Shown piece after piece: positions 24,326 to 32,308 of a DNA stretch of 38,324 bases (position 1 is the stretch's first letter; each line of letters begins with the position of its first letter). The translations under genes were made by a program, and so were the position numbers. Below the pieces are notes generated by a model. That model saw nothing but the letters and a program-made list of their open reading frames with translations, did not search any database and was not told the DNA's origin. The stretch covers positions 1-38,324 of the forward strand of contig JALDAG010000005.1 of assembly GCA_022729255.1 (NCBI GenBank), in the 5' to 3' direction. The stretch is from Candidatus Nanohalarchaeota archaeon. GTDB lineage: Archaea > Nanohalarchaeota > Nanosalinia > Nanosalinales > Nanoanaerosalinaceae.

Positions 24326-25216
24326 TCAGGAGTTCTCTATAGGTGAAACCGTCTTTACTATCAGGATAAACATCATTGACGAAATAGGTAAAAGCAAAAA
24401 CACTGTTGCTATCTGCAAAGTAAGTATGACTATGGGTTCGGTTCCCAAAGATGACATGATCGTGGTTATTATCATTATGAAAACAGATCCTACTATCACT
24501 ACCGTGATATACATCTCCACAAGAAGAGAAAGCGTGTCCGAGAACTTGTCCAGCTGCCTCCTGTAATCATCCATGTATGTATTTGCCTTCTCCCTCAGAA
24601 AACCTTTCAGGTCTCCACCTGTAGTTAGTATCGAATTAATACCCCAAAGCAAATCCTTGAACTTTTCTGAAGGAGTTCTCTTGGCCGCTCTAGTCAATGC
24701 TATCTCCGTATCAGCTCCAAAACCATAAACATCGTTAGCTATTTTACGGGCTTCTTTCGAAACCTCGCCATACTCATCAAACTCTCCCAGTAATCTAAAA
24801 ATCGCTGCGATAGGTGTACCCATTCCCGCAACCGTTGAAAGGTAAGTGGTGGCGAATGGAAGGTTGAAATCTATGTTGTTCCTTCTTTTCGTGATCTTGT
24901 TGCTGGGATATATGTAAAAAAACATGAAAACTCCTACAGCGCCTCCTACTCCAAGAAATGGCCCTGCTATGAGCCCTCCTATAATCCCTCCTATACCTCC
25001 TGATACCAGTCCAAATATTATCCCGATAAAAGGTGTGATCACTACAAAGGCTATCACTGATGAAAGTACTGCTACAGAAAGATACTGTCTAAGAGTCATC
25101 TTGATATTAGCCTTTCTTATGTTGTCCCTGATACCGCTGAAGTTCTTCTCGTAATTAACAACTATGTCTCCAAAGTACTTAACAGAAAAATTCATGAAAT
25201 CTTTTTTGAAGCTCAT
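24326..25216 (-). CDS. Pilus platform protein 1 of locus A (T2SSF/FlaJ type)
   Basis: A 296-residue T2SSF-type platform protein. Hydrophobic spans occupy about 45-110 (with the glycine-rich stretch GLVSGGIGGIIGGLIAGPFLG) and 225-290. FNLPFATTYLSTVAGMGTPIAAIFRLLGEF is the family's first cytoplasmic helix pair, and FKDLLWGINSILTTGGDLKGFLREKA the second with the TGG motif. The end (SMMFILIVKTVSPIENS) is typical of archaeal FlaJ-like proteins. It follows the ATPase gene by about 60 bases and precedes the second platform gene by a similar gap. Two platform proteins per ATPase is the arrangement of archaeal EppA-dependent pili and bacterial Tad pili. Confidence 0.9.
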   Translation of the reverse strand: MSFKKDFMNFSVKYFGDIVVNYEKNFSGIRDNIRKANIKMTLRQYLSVAVLSSVIAFVVITPFIGIIFGLVSGGIGGIIGGLIAGPFLGVGGAVGVFMFFYIYPSNKITKRRNNIDFNLPFATTYLSTVAGMGTPIAAIFRLLGEFDEYGEVSKEARKIANDVYGFGADTEIALTRAAKRTPSEKFKDLLWGINSILTTGGDLKGFLREKANTYMDDYRRQLDKFSDTLSLLVEMYITVVIVGSVFIMIITTIMSSLGTEPIVILTLQIATVFLLLPISSMMFILIVKTVSPIENS

Positions 25217-25279
25217 AAAGGTTACCTCTTGGGATATGTAAAAAATTTGTGGCCTCTACAATAAATTACTTCCCACTCA

Positions 25280-27199
25280 TCAAGTCTGGAATATGTCCTC
25301 TTCTTCCTCTTCCTGCTCTATCTGAATATCTTCATCATCATCTTCCAGTATAACTTCATCCTCAACCCTTGACAGGATACTCTTTGGATCGGTGTAAAAC
25401 ATCGTGATGATCTCTCCAACATCTCTGTAATGCTTTATGCCTTTCTGATACATCCATTCAAGTATCTTCTTTCTTCTCATCATCTCTTCTTGTATTTCAT
25501 CTACCGTCACACCGTGGTCCTCGACGATGTCGTGCAGCAAGAATGAATCGTTTTCGTTGATGAACTTGTCATCCTTAGCATCCCACTTGAAAACCCTATT
25601 GACAACCGGTCTCTGAGCATCTTTGTCGTACCTATCGAACTCGTATATGTTTCCAACCCTCCTGACATAATCTCCCTGCCTCCTTGTTCTCTTAGGAAAT
25701 AATATTATATCCAGGTTTTCTATCAACGATGGGGGTAGGTCGATTGGTTTAGTTGTTAACCTGTCAAGAACTTTCTGTATGTTAGATGCGTGTATCGTAG
25801 ACATTCCGGGATGTCCCGTAGCTATCTGCTGGAAAAGGATGTATGCCTCTTCTCCTCTGACCTCTCCTACGATTATGTAGTCAGGTCTCTGCCTCAACGA
25901 TTCCTCCAGAAGATCTTCCATGGTTACTTCTCCAGCGGAGCTTTCTCCAGAACCGAAACCGCTCCTTGAAACTTCAGGAATCCAGTTGGGGTGTGGAAGT
26001 CTCAGTTCAGGGGTATCTTCAATAGAAACAATTTTCATCTCAGGTTTAACAAACAAGCTGAGAGCATTAAGCAATGTGGTTTTACCGGAAGCTGTTGCTC
26101 CGGATATCAGCATTGATTTACCGTGTTCCACACATAGCCAAAGGTATGCAAGTATCCTTGGACTAACAGAACCTGACTCGATCAGGTGTACCGGTGTCAG
26201 CGGTTCATCGGTGAACCTTCTTATCGTGAAGTTGGTTCCTCTTCTTGCTATATCGACCCCAAGAGTAGCCTGAACCCTTGAACCATCAGGTAAAGCACCG
26301 TCAAGAAGAGGTTTAGACATCGAAATTGTTTTTCCACATCTTTGAGCAAGTTTCCTTACAAAAGAATCCATTTCTTCGTCTGTCTCCCATAAGACATTGC
26401 TCTTGACAGAGCTGACATCAGGATTTCTGTGGTATATGTATACCGGTATGTTCACACCGTCGCATGATATGTCCTCAACCCTCTTATCCTTCATTATAGG
26501 TTCGAGTTTCCCTAATCCCACGAAGTTCCTGTAAGCATAGTACTGTAAGACCTCTTCCTCTTGACTCGATATACCAAAGTCCCTTGATTCAAGTATCTCC
26601 CTTACCTTTTCCTCCATATAATCCTTTGCCTCTTCGTGTTTCAGTTGATCGAACCTCACATCTAGTTGTTCCTTCAGAATATTCTCTATCCTCTCAAGAA
26701 TGTCCATGTTCCTTTCAGATATTTCGGGTTCATGAACCCTGTATACCAGGGAGTTCTCTTCATCATCATACGTTATTGAAACTGATGCAAAAACCCTTTC
26801 ATTAGGACCGGGATCGTTCGGAATAACAGGGTATTTTATGTTGATATCTCTTTTGGAGTCTCCATCATCGTTCAAAAGGTTATCCTCCCTTATCCACTCA
26901 CCAGGTTCTTTTTCCCTGATTAATTCTATCTTATCCCTTTTACTATCCATTATGCTCATGTCTCTTTTACTGCTTCCTTCTCCTTTACCCCCACCTTTCT
27001 CTATGATCCTTTCCTTTTCTATCCGCTTTATCTGTTCCTTGTCAAGATCTTTTAGATCTATATCTTCAGATCTGGGTGGCATGACGTATCGAACATTGCC
27101 ATCACCTTGGCCCGAACCTCCACCGGACATATTTATGGAATTCTTTTTCTCGTTGGCCTTTTTCATCTTTCTTATAAGTTTAGCAATGTTTAAAGCCAT
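25280..27199 (-). CDS. Type IV pilus assembly ATPase, locus A (FlaI/TadA type)
   Basis: A 639-residue secretion ATPase powering pilus assembly. Walker A GATASGKT is at about 367-374 and the Asp box IEDTPELR around 393. Walker B YIIVGEVRGEEA is at about 441-452 and the His box TGHPGMSTIHA near 461-471. An N2-like domain (about 160-330) precedes the core. Two additions stand out: a roughly 150-residue low-complexity N-terminal region, Gly- and Lys-rich (GGGSGQGDG, EKGGGKGEGSSKRD), and a strongly acidic C-terminal tail (EDDDEDIQIEQEEEEED). The counterpart at 34033 lacks both. The ATG follows directly after the stop of the pilin gene (TAAATG) with AGGTGGT as ribosome-binding site. Confidence 0.94.
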   Translation of the reverse strand: MALNIAKLIRKMKKANEKKNSINMSGGGSGQGDGNVRYVMPPRSEDIDLKDLDKEQIKRIEKERIIEKGGGKGEGSSKRDMSIMDSKRDKIELIREKEPGEWIREDNLLNDDGDSKRDINIKYPVIPNDPGPNERVFASVSITYDDEENSLVYRVHEPEISERNMDILERIENILKEQLDVRFDQLKHEEAKDYMEEKVREILESRDFGISSQEEEVLQYYAYRNFVGLGKLEPIMKDKRVEDISCDGVNIPVYIYHRNPDVSSVKSNVLWETDEEMDSFVRKLAQRCGKTISMSKPLLDGALPDGSRVQATLGVDIARRGTNFTIRRFTDEPLTPVHLIESGSVSPRILAYLWLCVEHGKSMLISGATASGKTTLLNALSLFVKPEMKIVSIEDTPELRLPHPNWIPEVSRSGFGSGESSAGEVTMEDLLEESLRQRPDYIIVGEVRGEEAYILFQQIATGHPGMSTIHASNIQKVLDRLTTKPIDLPPSLIENLDIILFPKRTRRQGDYVRRVGNIYEFDRYDKDAQRPVVNRVFKWDAKDDKFINENDSFLLHDIVEDHGVTVDEIQEEMMRRKKILEWMYQKGIKHYRDVGEIITMFYTDPKSILSRVEDEVILEDDDEDIQIEQEEEEEDIFQT

Positions 27200-27616
27200 T
27201 TAACCACCTATAGACACATTTTTTCCATCCATACGTACGTTTGCTGTTTCAAAATCACTGACAAAAGAACCTTGTAAATCGTAAAAGTTTTCCATGCCGT
27301 TCAGGTTGTGACTAACAAAAGATCTGCCGCCAAGATTAACTTCAACTCCCGAATCGGATAGTACGACACTGTAATACTCGTTAGCTATAGAGTTAGGCAG
27401 TACAAAATTGACCTCCCCATGATCAGCGCCTGTGGACAGTAGAAACGCGATGTTTGAACTAACAACGTCTCCAAAAGCCTTGCCCTGATTTTCTATCGCT
27501 TCATCCCTCACATTTTCTCCAAAGCTTTCAAAAGCGGTTACGAATCCCGCTACTATAACAACACCTACACCGAATAAAATAACGATCTCTATTATCTGGC
27601 TCTGACCCTTGCTCAT
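27200..27616 (-). CDS. Small pilin-like protein (KGQ type)
   Basis: About 138 residues starting MSKGQSQIIEIVILFGVGVVIVAGFVTAF. KGQ before a hydrophobic helix is a class III signal as in archaellum or pilin accessory proteins (FlaF/FlaG-like). ATG 27616 is chosen over the upstream GTG because GGGGTGA precedes it and overlaps the stop of the previous gene. The mature part is a short beta domain (NEYYSVVLSDSGVEVNLGGRSF) without cysteines. It lies between another pilin-like gene and the ATPase. It may be a minor pilin or a periplasmic-side stator component. Confidence 0.75.
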   Translation of the reverse strand: MSKGQSQIIEIVILFGVGVVIVAGFVTAFESFGENVRDEAIENQGKAFGDVVSSNIAFLLSTGADHGEVNFVLPNSIANEYYSVVLSDSGVEVNLGGRSFVSHNLNGMENFYDLQGSFVSDFETANVRMDGKNVSIGG

Positions 27617-27620
27617 AAGA

Positions 27621-28286
27621 TCACCCCACACTTATCGAAACTATTCTTTTTTCAAGAGGACCTCCTCTTCTAGATACGCCCTCTGTTTCTGATCCCTGAC
27701 TTTCAAGATAAAGTGTATGGCTACCCGAAGAAACGCTAATATCTCCTTCAACCCTTAAGTCTATCTGAAATCCTTCATTAGTGTCAAGATCGTTGAGTTC
27801 TCTGAAAGCAAGTCTGTAACGGGTGTTAAATTCTTCACCTCGGTAATCTGCGAGCCCGAGTATAACTCCGGGTTTATCAGTACCTGAAACACCGTATGAT
27901 TCGCTGTCGTTAACGGTCTGACTTCCCTCAAAGTCCAGGCCTCTTACCTCTCGCTGGTTCAAAGGTGCCCAGTCGTCCTTCGAGACATAGGCTGCATCGG
28001 TGGTGACACCGTACTCTATCATATTTTCATCTTCGTTTATTATCAAAGACCCCTTGTCTATCTCAAAATTAACTGTTGTGCTACCTCCTGACAAGGCTAT
28101 TTCTTCTATGGATTCTGCTAAAACATTCATTTGATCTAAAGAATCTTCTAAAATTCTGACATCTTGTTCTTTTTCAAGGAGAGGTAGTCCCCACATTAAA
28201 GAAGCTGTCACACCGGATATTATTATACCTGCTAACAAGACAGCAGTCACAACTCCTACCTGTCCTTTTCTAAACAACTTGTCCAT
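27621..28286 (-). CDS. Small pilin-like protein (FlaG/pilin type)
   Basis: 221 residues, beginning MDKLFRKGQVGVVTAVLLAGIIISGVTASLMWG, which is basic residues, RKGQ and the hydrophobic helix of a class III signal. The rest is a single beta-rich domain with patterns such as TTVNFEIDKGSLIINEDENMIEYGV and SGSHTLYLESQGS, like the DUF1628/FlaG-like pilin family. No cysteines occur. Its stop overlaps the ribosome-binding region of the following KGQ pilin gene. A probable pilin or pilin-like component of the locus A filament. Confidence 0.75.
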   Translation of the reverse strand: MDKLFRKGQVGVVTAVLLAGIIISGVTASLMWGLPLLEKEQDVRILEDSLDQMNVLAESIEEIALSGGSTTVNFEIDKGSLIINEDENMIEYGVTTDAAYVSKDDWAPLNQREVRGLDFEGSQTVNDSESYGVSGTDKPGVILGLADYRGEEFNTRYRLAFRELNDLDTNEGFQIDLRVEGDISVSSGSHTLYLESQGSETEGVSRRGGPLEKRIVSISVG

Positions 28287-28339
28287 TGTTAATTAATTAA
28301 AAAGAAGGGTAAATAAATATAACGATTTTAATGATGCAT

Positions 28340-28876
28340 TCAGTTGGGTTCAGGTTCTCCTCTACATCTGGCAGAAACAGTCATATCATTCATATCGGTG
28401 AACCTAAAACTGATATCGTAGTGGTTGTAAAGCTCCAAATCTCCTCCCGTATCTATCCTGTATGCCGCTATGTTGTTAACGTTAGAAAAATCATCATCAG
28501 GTCCCAATATTTCAACATTGTTATCCGTCAAATCGCTTATAAAGTTCATGCCATAAACGGTCAAATCGTCTTGTCTTTCACCTGTTGCCCTGTCATGAAC
28601 CAACATATCCACAGGGTTTATGTTCAAAGCTATATCTCCACTGTTCCTGAACCTTGCCACAATTACGCCATTTTCATAACAATCCAGATCCGTAATAGAA
28701 ACGTCCCTGTTCCACCTATCCATGTCTTCTTGGGTTCGACCGGTTATAGTATCCTGAAGCTGTGTTATCCAGATATATGCTCCTCCTGCAGCTGCAACTG
28801 TCATCATAAGAAGCAACAAAACAGCAATAACAGGAGTAACACCTTTCTTCCTATCGAATCTTTCTCTAATTTTCAT
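28340..28876 (-). CDS. Archaeal type IV pilin (KKG-VTPVIAV class)
   Basis: 178 residues. The N-terminus RFDRKKGVTPVIAVLLLLMM is followed by TVAAAGGAYIWITQLQD: KKG cleavage motif, then the classic archaeal pilin helix (VTPVIAVLLLLMMTVAAA). The mature beta domain has YENGVIVARFRNSGDIALNINPVDMLVHDRATGE, the type IV pilin N-terminal-domain pattern, and two cysteines (DLDCYENG and SARCRGE). It is clearly paralogous to the gene at 28900: the 68 bases encoding the helix are 67/68 identical. A probable major or alternate pilin subunit of locus A. Confidence 0.88.
   Translation of the reverse strand: MKIRERFDRKKGVTPVIAVLLLLMMTVAAAGGAYIWITQLQDTITGRTQEDMDRWNRDVSITDLDCYENGVIVARFRNSGDIALNINPVDMLVHDRATGERQDDLTVYGMNFISDLTDNNVEILGPDDDFSNVNNIAAYRIDTGGDLELYNHYDISFRFTDMNDMTVSARCRGEPEPN
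28779..28846 (-). repeat. 68-bp duplicate shared by the two pilin genes (copy 1)
   Basis: This segment encodes the pilin helix and matches 29333-29400 at 67 of 68 bases. Synonymous sites are conserved too, implying recent duplication or gene conversion. Confidence 0.9.
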
Positions 28877-28899
28877 CTAGTACCAACCTAAACTTGTTT

Positions 28900-29454
28900 T
28901 TATTGACCACGGCAGGTAACATCTACCTCATAGTCGTTCTCGTCCACGAATCTAACTGTTACATCGTAGTAATCAGCGTATTCAAGATCTATGTTGTCAG
29001 TCCAGTCATCATTTATCTCAAGCTCATACTCATAAACGGATCCTGGATTAGAAATATCTCCGTCAGGAGTTTCTCTGAAATAATCCGCTGTTGTTCCCTC
29101 CGTTAAATCCGCTTCATAGAGTTCTGTGTATATGTTGCCTGTTGCTTGTTCTCTAATAATTATATCCACAGGTACAGGGCTTATAGCTGTGTCGCCGCTG
29201 TTCCTCAAGTACATGTCTATATCAGACTCGTCACATGTGATGGCTTCCATACTAATGCCCACGTCCATTTCACCCATTTCATCATCTGCTTGCTGCATAA
29301 ATTCGTCTTGGAGCTGTGTCATCCATATCCAAGCTCCTCCTGCAGCTGCAACTGTCATCATAAGAAGCAACAAAACAGCAATAACAGGTGTAACACCTTT
29401 ACTCGAGGTTTTGAAACTATTAATAAACTTATCCTTTAATCCTTTGAATTCCAT
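28900..29454 (-). CDS. Archaeal type IV pilin, paralogue of the 28340 gene
   Basis: 184 residues. The class III signal SSKGVTPVIAVLLLLMM, then TVAAAGGAWIWMTQLQD, is identical to its neighbour across the helix. The mature domain repeats the family layout: MEAITCDESDIDMYLRNSGDTAISPVPVDIIIREQATG, then an acidic C-terminal sheet ending DVTCRGQ. Two cysteines occur at the same relative places, so a disulfide is likely in both. It is the first pilin of the operon, 11 bases after the coiled-coil protein gene. A probable major pilin. Confidence 0.88.
   Translation of the reverse strand: MEFKGLKDKFINSFKTSSKGVTPVIAVLLLLMMTVAAAGGAWIWMTQLQDEFMQQADDEMGEMDVGISMEAITCDESDIDMYLRNSGDTAISPVPVDIIIREQATGNIYTELYEADLTEGTTADYFRETPDGDISNPGSVYEYELEINDDWTDNIDLEYADYYDVTVRFVDENDYEVDVTCRGQ
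29333..29400 (-). repeat. 68-bp duplicate shared by the two pilin genes (copy 2)
   Basis: This matches 28779-28846 with one mismatch and covers codons for the pilin helix. Flanking coding sequence diverges sharply on both sides. Confidence 0.9.
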
Positions 29455-29465
29455 AATTAAACCAC

Positions 29466-30017
29466 CTAAGATTTTTTCCTCCTTCTTTTCGAAGTCTTTC
29501 TAGGTCTTCTAGAGTTAGATTTTCTTCCTTCGGCAGATATACGTTTCATACGTTTATCTAGTTGTTCAAGACTCTTATCTATCTTACCTAACCCTTGAAG
29601 CATCTGTTCATTAGTCTCCTTGAGATCTGACATACCATCAGCAATAGGATTAACGATGCTCTGCTTGATATTACTGGAAACATCTTCTTCTAGCGATGTT
29701 TCAGATGCCTCCTTTAAGAGTTCCATAAAACCACTCATCTGATCCGAAACATTATCCATCTTATCGATAAGTGTCTCAACAGAGTTATGAAGCTTGCTTG
29801 TGGATTCAACCATGTCGTTAACAATTTTCTGATTGGACTTCATTATGTCCATTACGTCACTCACAAGTTCACTGCTGGAACTTCCTCCACCGGTTACCTG
29901 TGTTTTCTCAAGCTTCTTGATCCGGTTCTCGAGCTTTCTAATCGGTCCCATTGGGATTACCTCGTACTCTCCAGAACCAGCTTTTTTTTCATCTGATAGT
30001 TCCACTTCATCACTCAT
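29466..30017 (-). CDS. Coiled-coil protein with basic tail, first gene of pilus operon A
   Basis: 183 residues, no membrane span and no signal peptide, so cytoplasmic. GPIRKLENRIKKLEKTQ (about 24-40) begins a helix, followed by a Gly/Ser linker (TGGGSSSS) and long amphipathic helices (DIMKSNQKIVNDMVESTSKLHNSVETLIDK and onward) resembling FlaC/FlaD-like or tropomyosin-like coils. The last 20 residues are almost all Arg, Lys and Ser (SRRPRKTSKRRRKK). As first gene of the operon it may be a cytoplasmic scaffold or chemosensory-link protein like archaellum FlaC/D/E, but similarity is not strong enough to name it. The basic tail could bind nucleic acid, membrane lipids or the acidic ATPase tail. 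Confidence 0.75.
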   Translation of the reverse strand: MSDEVELSDEKKAGSGEYEVIPMGPIRKLENRIKKLEKTQVTGGGSSSSELVSDVMDIMKSNQKIVNDMVESTSKLHNSVETLIDKMDNVSDQMSGFMELLKEASETSLEEDVSSNIKQSIVNPIADGMSDLKETNEQMLQGLGKIDKSLEQLDKRMKRISAEGRKSNSRRPRKTSKRRRKKS

Positions 30018-30062
30018 ATAGTATCTACCTCGGACTAACTCACAGAAAAAAATGAGTCACAT

Positions 30063-30073
30063 CTATATAAATA
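30063..30073 (-). promoter_or_regulatory. Probable promoter of pilus operon A
   Basis: The minus-strand TTATTTATATA element lies about 50 bases before ATG 30017. A ribosome-binding site (GAGGTAG) follows about 12 bases before the ATG. This appears to be the only clear promoter for the 12-kb operon down to 18042. Confidence 0.45.
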
Positions 30074-30118
30074 ACTTACCCGGGAATGTAGAAAAAATAG
30101 GGTTAAAGGGGGAGGATT

Positions 30119-31783
30119 CTACATCATACCTCCCATGCCACCCATGCCACCCATGCCGGCTGGTGGACCTCCAGCACCTGCATCAGGTCCGCCATCAGAG
30201 CTAAAACCTGATGCGGAAATCACATCATCTATCCTCAAGATAAGTTCAGCTGACTCTGAAGCCGACTGAACTGCCTGAGTTTTGATCTGTAGCGGTTCTA
30301 CAACGTCTTTATCGTAGAGATTTTCTGATTTACCTGAGAAAACGTCGATTCCCGCCCATTTATCTCCTGATTCGTGTTTATTTCTAAGATCAACTAGGAC
30401 GTCGATAGGATCCAGTCCAGCGTTTTCTGAAAGCGTTCTTGGGATAACTTCGAGAGCTTCTGCGAAGGCATTTATAGCTAATTGCTCTCTTCCTCCCACA
30501 GAATCAGCGAAATCCTTTAGTTCTTTTGCGACTTCTATTTCTGTGGCTCCTCCTCCACCAACTATCTTCCCTACTTTCAAGGCGGAAGTTATACCACCTA
30601 TCGCATCTTCGAAAGCTCTCTCAATTTCGTCCACAACGTGCTCGGTGCCTCCTCTAACAAGTATGGTCACCGATTTAGCCTTTTCGATGTCCTCAACGAA
30701 AAGCATCTTGTCACCACTGACATTCCTCTCTCTGATACTTCCTGCTTCTCCTAGATCTGATTTGTCAAGGTTGTTCAAACTTGTAACTATGTTACCTCCT
30801 GTTGCTTTCGCTAATTTCTCCATATCGGATTTCTTGACCCTTCTAACTGCAAGAATGTTGTTCTTGGCCATGTAGTGCTGCGCGATGTCGTCAATTCCTT
30901 TCTGACAGAACACCACGTTCGCTCCTGATTCCTTGATCCTGTTGACCATTTCCTTCAGGCTCTCCTCTTCCTGGTCAACGAATTCCTGGAGTTTTGAAGG
31001 ATCGCTTATCTGTATCTCGGCAGAAGTCTCTGTTTCCTTGACCTCTATAGCGGTGTTTATAAGAGCTATGTTCGCATCATCTACGCTGGAAGGCATTCCA
31101 GGATGGACTTTTTCCTTGTCGATGAGAACTCCTTCGATCAGTTCGCTGTCATTCACGGAACCTCCCTGGCTCTTCACAATCTTGATTAGATCCCTGTCTA
31201 TCCTGTAACTTCCATCGTATTTTTCGGCAACTGACCCCACTGCATCAGCACAGATTTTGGAAAGATAATCCTTTGAGCTCTCTGAGCTCTTTCCTGTCAT
31301 CGCTGTTTTAGCAACGGACTGCAGTTTATTTTTGTCTTTGAAGGATACATCTTCTGCAACTTCTTCAAGCACTTCAAGTGCTTTCATCTTGGCCATCCTG
31401 TAACCAGAAGAGATAACTGTTGGATGGATATCCTGCTCCAGAAGATCTGAAGCTTTCTTCAAAAGCTCTCCTGCAATAACTACTGCTGTTGTTGTTCCGT
31501 CCCCGACCTCTTCGTCCTGGGTCTGAGCGATCTCCACCATCATCTTTGCAGCAGGATGTTCTAATTCCATCTCATCAAGGATGGTAACTCCATCGTTGGT
31601 AACGATAAGATCTCCGATGGAATCCACCATCATCTTGTCCATACCTTTTGGGCCTAGAGTAGTTCTTATAGCATTTGCCACTGCTTTACAAGCGTTTATG
31701 TTGTTTTCTTGAGCATCCCTACCCTGTTGTCGGGTAGCATCCTCAGACATAATGAATATTGGTTGTCCTCCTAAATTTGCCAT
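30119..31783 (-). CDS. Thermosome (group II chaperonin) subunit
   Basis: A subunit of the ATP-driven double-ring chaperonin that folds cytosolic proteins. From ATG 31783 it has about 554 residues, normal for the family. [15 protein letters not shown] and [20 protein letters not shown] are the N-terminal equatorial ATP-site motifs. [20 protein letters not shown] contains the GDGTT phosphate loop. [13 protein letters not shown] and WAGIDVFSG lie in the C-terminal equatorial domain. The C-terminus is the usual flexible Gly-Met tail ([10 protein letters not shown]). A GTG four codons upstream is part of the GGTGAT ribosome-binding site, so ATG 31783 is the likely start. Only one subunit gene is in the window. 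It is next to the pilus operon on the same strand but separated by a promoter region. Confidence 0.97.
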   Translation of the reverse strand: MANLGGQPIFIMSEDATRQQGRDAQENNINACKAVANAIRTTLGPKGMDKMMVDSIGDLIVTNDGVTILDEMELEHPAAKMMVEIAQTQDEEVGDGTTTAVVIAGELLKKASDLLEQDIHPTVISSGYRMAKMKALEVLEEVAEDVSFKDKNKLQSVAKTAMTGKSSESSKDYLSKICADAVGSVAEKYDGSYRIDRDLIKIVKSQGGSVNDSELIEGVLIDKEKVHPGMPSSVDDANIALINTAIEVKETETSAEIQISDPSKLQEFVDQEEESLKEMVNRIKESGANVVFCQKGIDDIAQHYMAKNNILAVRRVKKSDMEKLAKATGGNIVTSLNNLDKSDLGEAGSIRERNVSGDKMLFVEDIEKAKSVTILVRGGTEHVVDEIERAFEDAIGGITSALKVGKIVGGGGATEIEVAKELKDFADSVGGREQLAINAFAEALEVIPRTLSENAGLDPIDVLVDLRNKHESGDKWAGIDVFSGKSENLYDKDVVEPLQIKTQAVQSASESAELILRIDDVISASGFSSDGGPDAGAGGPPAGMGGMGGMGGMM

Positions 31784-32148
31784 TTCAATCACCTATTGTA
31801 TTATTCCTAACTTATCCTCAGAACTGAAAATATGTTTTTGGTTTTATCAAATTAATTTCTTTCTGTAAACTTTTTTATAGGTATCCTCTTGGAAAAACTC
31901 TGTCTCGAAACCATTTTTGACTTCCGATGATGAGCATCAAATAATTTTTATAGGAAACAAAAAAATGTTGTGATTAAAAATTTGCTTGTTCAGTTTTGAG
32001 AAAAAATTTTCTCTTATATTCTTAATACCAAAAACTAATCAGGTTTGAAGCAACTTCTATCGAAACTGTTAGATTTAAAAAATTCAAAATTCGAATATCC
32101 AACGTTAGTCATAAAGCGAATCAGGTTTTTATCAGCTTATCTAACAGC
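31784..32148. other. A+T-rich gene-free region with promoters
   Basis: 365 bases without a convincing gene. It holds the thermosome ribosome-binding site (GGTGAT on the minus strand) near 31790. GAGAAAA-AA-TTTTCTC is an inverted repeat at 31998-32013. The 10-mer AATCAGGTTT occurs twice (about 32036 and 32119), the second next to TTTTTATC, a TATA-like element 20-25 bases before tRNA-Ile. No RNA gene was recognised in the middle. Confidence 0.5.
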
Positions 32149-32288
32149 GGACCCTTAGCTCAGCTGGTTAGAGCACCGTCCTTATAAGGACACTGTGCCC
32201 AAAAAAAATCGGAGTGGCACAGAATCGTTTGAATTAGTTTTCGCCATGAGATAGGCGGAGGTCCGGGGTTCGAGCCCCCGAGGGTCCA
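32149..32288 (+). tRNA. tRNA-Ile(UAU) with a 66-nt intron
   Basis: The exons form a full cloverleaf. The acceptor stem is GGACCCT/AGGGTCC, the D stem GCTC/GAGC and the anticodon stem CCGTC/GGCGG with one G-U. The T arm is CGGGG-TTCGAGC-CCCCG and the discriminator is A73. With C32 and T33 fixed by the stem, the anticodon is TAT, which reads AUA isoleucine codons. Most archaea read AUA with an agmatidine-modified CAU anticodon instead. The intron (32187-32252) lies between A37 and A38. C32-T-T-A35 can pair with TGAG near the intron 3' end, giving the 4-bp central helix and 3-base bulges of an archaeal splice motif. CCA is not encoded. Confidence 0.92.
32187..32252 (+). other. Intron of tRNA-Ile(UAU)
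   Basis: 66 bases between A37 and A38. An internal hairpin CTGTGCC (32193-32199) with GGCACAG (32216-32222) encloses an A-rich loop. The remaining 3' part probably completes the bulge-helix-bulge with the anticodon loop. Confidence 0.8.
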
Positions 32289-32308
32289 TGGTAATAATTT
32301 CTTTTCGG

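Noticed and set aside
29146..29503. Plus-strand open frames opposite the pilin genes
   Set aside because: They are antisense shadows of the conserved pilin helix coding sequence; the minus-strand genes have signals and operon context.
31920..31950. C-box-like ATGATGA suggesting a box C/D guide RNA
   Set aside because: No D box (CTGA) or C'/D' pair is found at suitable distance, so it is not supported.
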